From the NCBI GenBank assembly GCA_948468325.1, contig CAOKHR010000028.1, positions 1 through 14,626 of the forward strand: a stretch of 14,626 nt of DNA, written 5' to 3'. The translations under genes and the position numbers were made by a program. The stretch's first letter is position 1, and the number at the start of each line of letters is the position of its first letter. The notes below the pieces were generated by a model, which searched no databases, had not been told where the DNA came from, and worked only from the letters and a program-made list of their open reading frames with translations. Positions 13,276-14,626 of the stretch are shown one piece after another. The stretch comes from an uncultured Lachnospiraceae bacterium (GTDB lineage Bacteria; Bacillota; Clostridia; Lachnospirales; Lachnospiraceae).

Positions 13276-14016
13276 TTATAAATTTACTGTATGGTTCTCG
13301 CCATCCAGATTGATTTTTAACTGAAGACTTGTAATTTCCTGAATCTCATTTGAAATTTCAAACAAAAGCACTGTCCCGCTCTTCTGTCCCGCTTTCACAT
13401 CCCCCTGAAAAGTAGAAAGATCATTCGGAAGAATTGTAGTCTCCGCCATGGCTGTCTCTGTCTCATTTATAATTATCTGAATTGACGGTTTCATCTTCAA
13501 TATGTCCAGGTGCAGATCTTTTGTCTCCTCAGATGACAAATCTACATTCACAACCAAAAGCTGATGACCTGCCTTTGCATCTACTGCATAGACGTCAGAC
13601 TGTGCATATGTCGCACACAGGCTGCTGCCTGTATAAGAAGCCTGAACCTTTCCCAGATTCAGAGCCTCGCTGATTGTTGCACTGCTCTGGGATGTATCTG
13701 TATCCGGTGATTTTTGTTCCGGTGTATCCGTTTCTTCCTGCATGTCTAAAGCTTCTGTATTTTCTGCGGATTCTTCCGCCGGTACATTTTCTTCTGCCGG
13801 ATTCTCTGCCGCATTCTCACCGTCCAAAACTTCTTTCATTACAAATATCTCACCGTCCTGCTGATACGTATTATACTTCGCTACTACACGGGAAGCATAA
13901 CTTATAACAGCATCTTCCTCTTCCGGCGTCAGTACATAAAGAGAATCTCCGCATCCGGCAACCATAAAAGCCGCCGCAAGCAGTACCGCAGTTATCGTTT
14001 TCTTTGAGCTTTTCAT
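13276..14016 (-). CDS. Predicted lipoprotein with DUF4352-like C-terminal domain
   Basis: The function is unknown. A lysine-rich N-terminus and hydrophobic stretch end in the lipobox VAGC, so the mature protein should be lipid-anchored on the outer face of the membrane. After a short helical stretch (EEEDAVISYASRVVAKYN) comes an acidic Glu/Ala/Pro/Thr/Ser-rich linker, about residues 70-115. The C-terminal 130 residues look like the immunoglobulin-like, all-beta extracellular domain often called DUF4352 (GHQLLVVNVDLSS, GDVKAGQKSGTVLLFEI). That match rests on pattern only. The ATG at 14014-14016 is chosen because GGAGG lies 6 bases upstream; the ATG at 14034 would add six residues. The upstream gene is a sensor kinase, but a regulatory link is a guess. 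Confidence 0.72.
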   Translation of the reverse strand: MKSSKKTITAVLLAAAFMVAGCGDSLYVLTPEEEDAVISYASRVVAKYNTYQQDGEIFVMKEVLDGENAAENPAEENVPAEESAENTEALDMQEETDTPEQKSPDTDTSQSSATISEALNLGKVQASYTGSSLCATYAQSDVYAVDAKAGHQLLVVNVDLSSEETKDLHLDILKMKPSIQIIINETETAMAETTILPNDLSTFQGDVKAGQKSGTVLLFEISNEIQEITSLQLKINLDGENHTVNL

Positions 14017-14054
14017 CCTGTGCCTCCGCTTCATAAAAATCTATGAACATTTTT

Positions 14055-14083
14055 ATTTTAACATTATTTCGCAGAATGGGCAA
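14055..14083 (-). promoter_or_regulatory. Candidate promoter for the lipoprotein gene
   Basis: On the - strand TTGCCC (14078-14083) and TAAAAT (14055-14060) are separated by exactly 17 bases and match the vegetative consensus at four and five of six positions. The expected start is about 30 bases before the ATG. It lies between the kinase stop and the lipoprotein, so the lipoprotein may be transcribed on its own. Confidence 0.4.
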
Positions 14084-14101
14084 CTACAAATTAAGATTTT
14101 A

Positions 14102-14626
14102 TCACTGGCTTTTTGTATCTAATTCAAACCAGAACTCCACACCGTCCGTATGATTGCACACGCCGCAGGCTCTGTGAAAAGAATCCATAATTGCCTTTAC
14201 AATGGAAAGCCCGATACCGCTGCCTCCGTATTCTCTTGTCCGTGCTTTGTCCACCTTATAAAATTTAATCCAGATTCTCTCAAGATCTTCCTCCGGTATC
14301 GGTTTTCCGGTATTAAATACGCTGACACGGACATAATCTTCCATCTGTGTATACTTAATATCTATATGCTTTGGATCCTTTGCATGATGAATGGCGTTGC
14401 TTAAATAATTGGTCACTACCTCTTCGACTTTAAATTCATCGGCCCATACATACATCGGCACATCTGTATTAAATGTCAGGGTAATTTCATTTTGTTTCAG
14501 CAAAATTGACGAAGCCTGTATAATGCCGCGAATCAGCTCTGTCAGGTCAAACCTCTCCATCACCACAATATCATTTCCAAATTCCAGCTGATTTAGCGTA
14601 AGCAGTTTTTTTACCATCTGGTTCAT
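14102..14626 (-). CDS. Sensor histidine kinase, C-terminal part (5' end outside window)
   Basis: This is the catalytic end of a two-component sensor kinase; the gene starts beyond the right edge. The visible 174 residues begin near the end of the dimerisation helices (MVKKLLTLNQLEFG) and contain a complete ATP-binding domain. It has the N box NYLSNAIHHA, G1/F region FNTGKPIPEEDLERIWIKFYKVDKART and the G2 box GGSGIGLSIVKAI. The phospho-accepting His and all sensing and membrane parts are outside. The ATG at the window edge is an internal methionine, not a start. The protein ends in GVEFWFELDTKSQ, as in VanS-like kinases of Firmicutes. The partner regulator is expected upstream (beyond 14626). 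The downstream lipoprotein could be a target or an accessory protein. Confidence 0.92.
   Translation of the reverse strand: MNQMVKKLLTLNQLEFGNDIVVMERFDLTELIRGIIQASSILLKQNEITLTFNTDVPMYVWADEFKVEEVVTNYLSNAIHHAKDPKHIDIKYTQMEDYVRVSVFNTGKPIPEEDLERIWIKFYKVDKARTREYGGSGIGLSIVKAIMDSFHRACGVCNHTDGVEFWFELDTKSQ

Overview
The window looks like chromosomal DNA from a low-to-moderate-GC anaerobic Firmicute. Lachnospiraceae or a close clostridial relative is my best guess. The reasons are the short clostridial-type ThiC, the oxygen-sensitive ThiH route to the thiazole, the strong AGGAGG ribosome binding sites with some TTG/GTG starts, and the lineage-typical accessory proteins. This is inferred from gene content, not from a database search. 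A CheV protein suggests a chemotactic, probably motile, organism.

Bases 1-6424 (+ strand) hold a thiamine operon: thiF (5' end missing), thiG, thiH, a TenI-like gene, thiE and thiD. The genes overlap or are separated by only a few bases. A 470-base gap full of inverted repeats follows, and then thiC. ThiF, ThiG and ThiH build the thiazole, TenI probably tautomerises it, ThiC and ThiD make the pyrimidine diphosphate, and ThiE joins the two. No TPP riboswitch is visible; any leader would lie upstream of the window.

The thiD-thiC gap is the most unusual region. It carries two palindromic elements of 139 and 140 bases in opposite orientation. They share a GC-rich core, including 49 bases that are identical when one copy is reverse-complemented. 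Their outer 21-base arms have largely different sequences, yet within each copy the two arms are still complementary.

From 6428 to the end every gene is on the - strand. A condensation-fold acyltransferase-like gene ends 3 bases from thiC and is preceded by a CorA-type transporter gene; the two probably form one unit. Next comes a tight operon that reads, in transcription order, an unrecognised lysine-rich membrane-anchored protein, hisH, hisF and ung. Upstream of that operon lie a 219-base gap with hairpins, cheV, a lipoprotein gene and the 3' end of a sensor histidine kinase gene that runs off the window.

I see no RNA gene, CRISPR array, transposase or phage gene.
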